DNA from: Capitella teleta
Lineage: Eukaryota > Annelida > Polychaeta > Capitellidae
Length of the DNA: 64,000 bases
Direction: 5' to 3'
Assembly: GCA_000328365.1 (NCBI GenBank)
Contig: KB308480.1
Location: 118,688-182,687, forward strand
Each line of letters starts with the position of its first letter. The stretch's first letter is position 1. Both the position numbers and the translations under genes were made by a program. Below the pieces are notes generated by a model that worked only from the letters and a program-made list of their open reading frames with translations, searched no databases and was not told where the DNA came from. Positions 62,528 through 64,000 of the stretch are shown here, in pieces.

Positions 62528-63475
62528 TCATCTTCCTCCTCCTCCTTGGTTAGGGTCGGCAGTATTGGCAAACATCATGATGATCACCAAGGGTACGATG
62601 TACATCCACTGTCAAAAATGAACTGTTAGCTCATCAGGGCGCTAGAGAGTTAGAAATGACCCACGTATTTGGCGATGAATGACCTGTTATCCACTTGGCC
62701 TCCTTTCATTTTCTCCTGTCGCTCCTGTTCGATTTTCTGAACGTAAGTTGAGGTTTCAGGGCTGAGAATCAGAGACAATGACTACAAATTGTATGAGCAG
62801 CTGGAGCTTACAAGGGACCAGACGTAGTTTGAATGAGATCCACAGTGGAATTGAATTCTTGCATTTGCCTCGATGGCGGCTGGATTCCAGTGCAGTGGGG
62901 ACTGATTGAATCGATGGACATGCCGATCAAGTTGCCTGAAGCATCCAGATGGATCTCAATGTGGTCAGAGAGACTGCTCTCGTATAACCCACACTGCAAG
63001 TGAACAGTAAACATGCGCTCACAAAGAAGGGCAACAAGACTCACTGCCGGAGTGAAAGATTGCACATATTGGGCAGGACTGCTGGCTGTGGCAGGACGAC
63101 TCATGATGCGAACTCTATACATTCCATTGCTTTTGACCAGTGCCTGAAAAAAGAAAGACCAGAAAAAAATAATACAGGTATTTCGGTACCGCTAAATTCC
63201 GCTGTTTAGCAATGTTTCATAATATCCACAATTCAAAATACCCAATGATCATGTAGAAAAAATTAACATGAATTTGCATGTGGGGAGGGTACCTTGAGTT
63301 TGGTGATGTCTTGAGGTGTGTGGCTGTCTTCTTGATCAATGTCAGCGTTGTTGGAGGTGATAGAGTGAATGCTGATCACTCCACGACGAGAGTAAACCGG
63401 ATTCAAACCGGAGTCAAAAGTGTGCTCCAGGTTCAACGATGAGAGGGTGTCGTAGTATTCATCGTCACCTGCCAC
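62528..63475 (-). CDS. EMC10: ER membrane protein complex subunit 10 (5' end outside view)
   Basis: EMC10 is a lumenal, single-span subunit of the EMC, which inserts tail-anchored and polytopic proteins into the ER membrane. Exons in order: 63475-63293, 63143-63045, 62993-62812, 62761-62665, 62608-62528, phases closed to a stop. Family stretches: LNLEHTFDSG and SRRGVISI (lumenal beta region), NGMYRVRI, SFTPAVSL-type strand at an exon end, CGLYESSLSDHIEIHLDASG (human LVESHLSDQLTLHVDVAG), then a charged helix KIEQERQEKMK, FIAKYWMYIVPLVIIMMFA as the transmembrane segment, and a glycine-rich end (GGGGR). The visible part begins after an acceptor at 63476-63477; the signal-peptide exon must lie further upstream on the minus strand, possibly beyond 64000. 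Confidence 0.93.
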
Positions 63476-64000
63476 CTGGAGATAATAAAGAGAAATGAGA
63501 ACACGACACGCTTCGCCTTGACTAAGCAGATACCGAATTGAGCGACCGTTGTCTCTGAAATAGGTTTATCACATTTAGATCATGGAGTCTGATATGGTTT
63601 CAATCATGACAAAAACCACTACTGATGGACATGCAGCGTAGATTTTGATCCATCTTTGATCTATGCTAAACATAAGGCTTGGTGTTGATCTGATATTTAT
63701 CCCAACTGTACCCCAATAATTAAGGCTATTCATTTGTATATATTACCATTATAATGATTAAATAATGGTTTATGTAATTATTATTAGATCTGATTTTATT
63801 ATACAATTTATTATAGAATTTTGTTTTCAAAAAAAAAAAAATAAAAATATTATTGCTCAAATAAACGGATTGTCTACATACAGAGCGGCTGTGTATGTAG
63901 CAGCAGCCCTGGATGAGGCTACGTTCAGAGCGGCTTCGTAAATATCCAAAGTTGTAGAACTCTGTGCATCATACCGGGCTTATTTTCAAGTATAAACATG
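63476..64000 (-). other. EMC10 intron or upstream DNA
   Basis: AT-rich sequence upstream of the first visible EMC10 exon. No exon with a signal peptide can be found here. Confidence 0.5.

Overview
This window is from an animal (metazoan) nuclear genome. It holds six recognisable spliced or intronless host genes with clear animal orthologues: TACC, VPS26C (DSCR3), a GRK4/5/6-type G protein-coupled receptor kinase, ADO (cysteamine/N-terminal cysteine dioxygenase), a whirlin-type HHD/PDZ scaffold, and EMC10. Many introns are only about 48-65 bp, next to a few very long ones. With the transposon-rich, AT-rich intergenic DNA this best fits a sponge (demosponge), but the species assignment is inference only.

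Layout. 1-650: a possible 3' end of a minus-strand gene and a CpG-rich putative promoter. 1041-19508 (+): TACC, with four alternative, frame-compatible first coding exons, a 21-bp coding minisatellite, two candidate in-frame microexons and the C-terminal TACC coiled coil. A TATA-box, intronless gene of unknown function (5833-6282) is nested on the same strand. 20077-22104 (-): VPS26C, convergent with TACC, carrying a SINE in intron 1. 24915-36906 (-): the GRK; 14 of its 15 coding exons are packed in 3 kb and the first lies 9 kb away behind an intron with a pogo-type element and a SINE. 37-46 kb and 47-54 kb: accessory DNA with pogo/Tigger-type DNA transposons, tRNA-derived SINEs, LINE fragments, microsatellites and one assembly gap. 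ADO (46178-46921, -) sits between these blocks. 54424-60116 (+): the whirlin-like gene, with a SINE in intron 1. 62528-63475 (-): the 3' part of EMC10, convergent with the whirlin-like gene; its signal-peptide exon is not visible here.

The host genes do not form one pathway. TACC acts at centrosomes and microtubule plus ends, VPS26C in the Retriever endosomal recycling complex, GRK at activated GPCRs, ADO in thiol/oxygen metabolism, the whirlin homologue in cell-cortex or cilium scaffolding, and EMC10 in ER membrane-protein insertion. All coordinates were derived by hand from splice consensus and reading-frame continuity. For TACC, VPS26C, GRK, the whirlin-like gene and the visible part of EMC10, exon phases close exactly to the stop codon, which supports the models.
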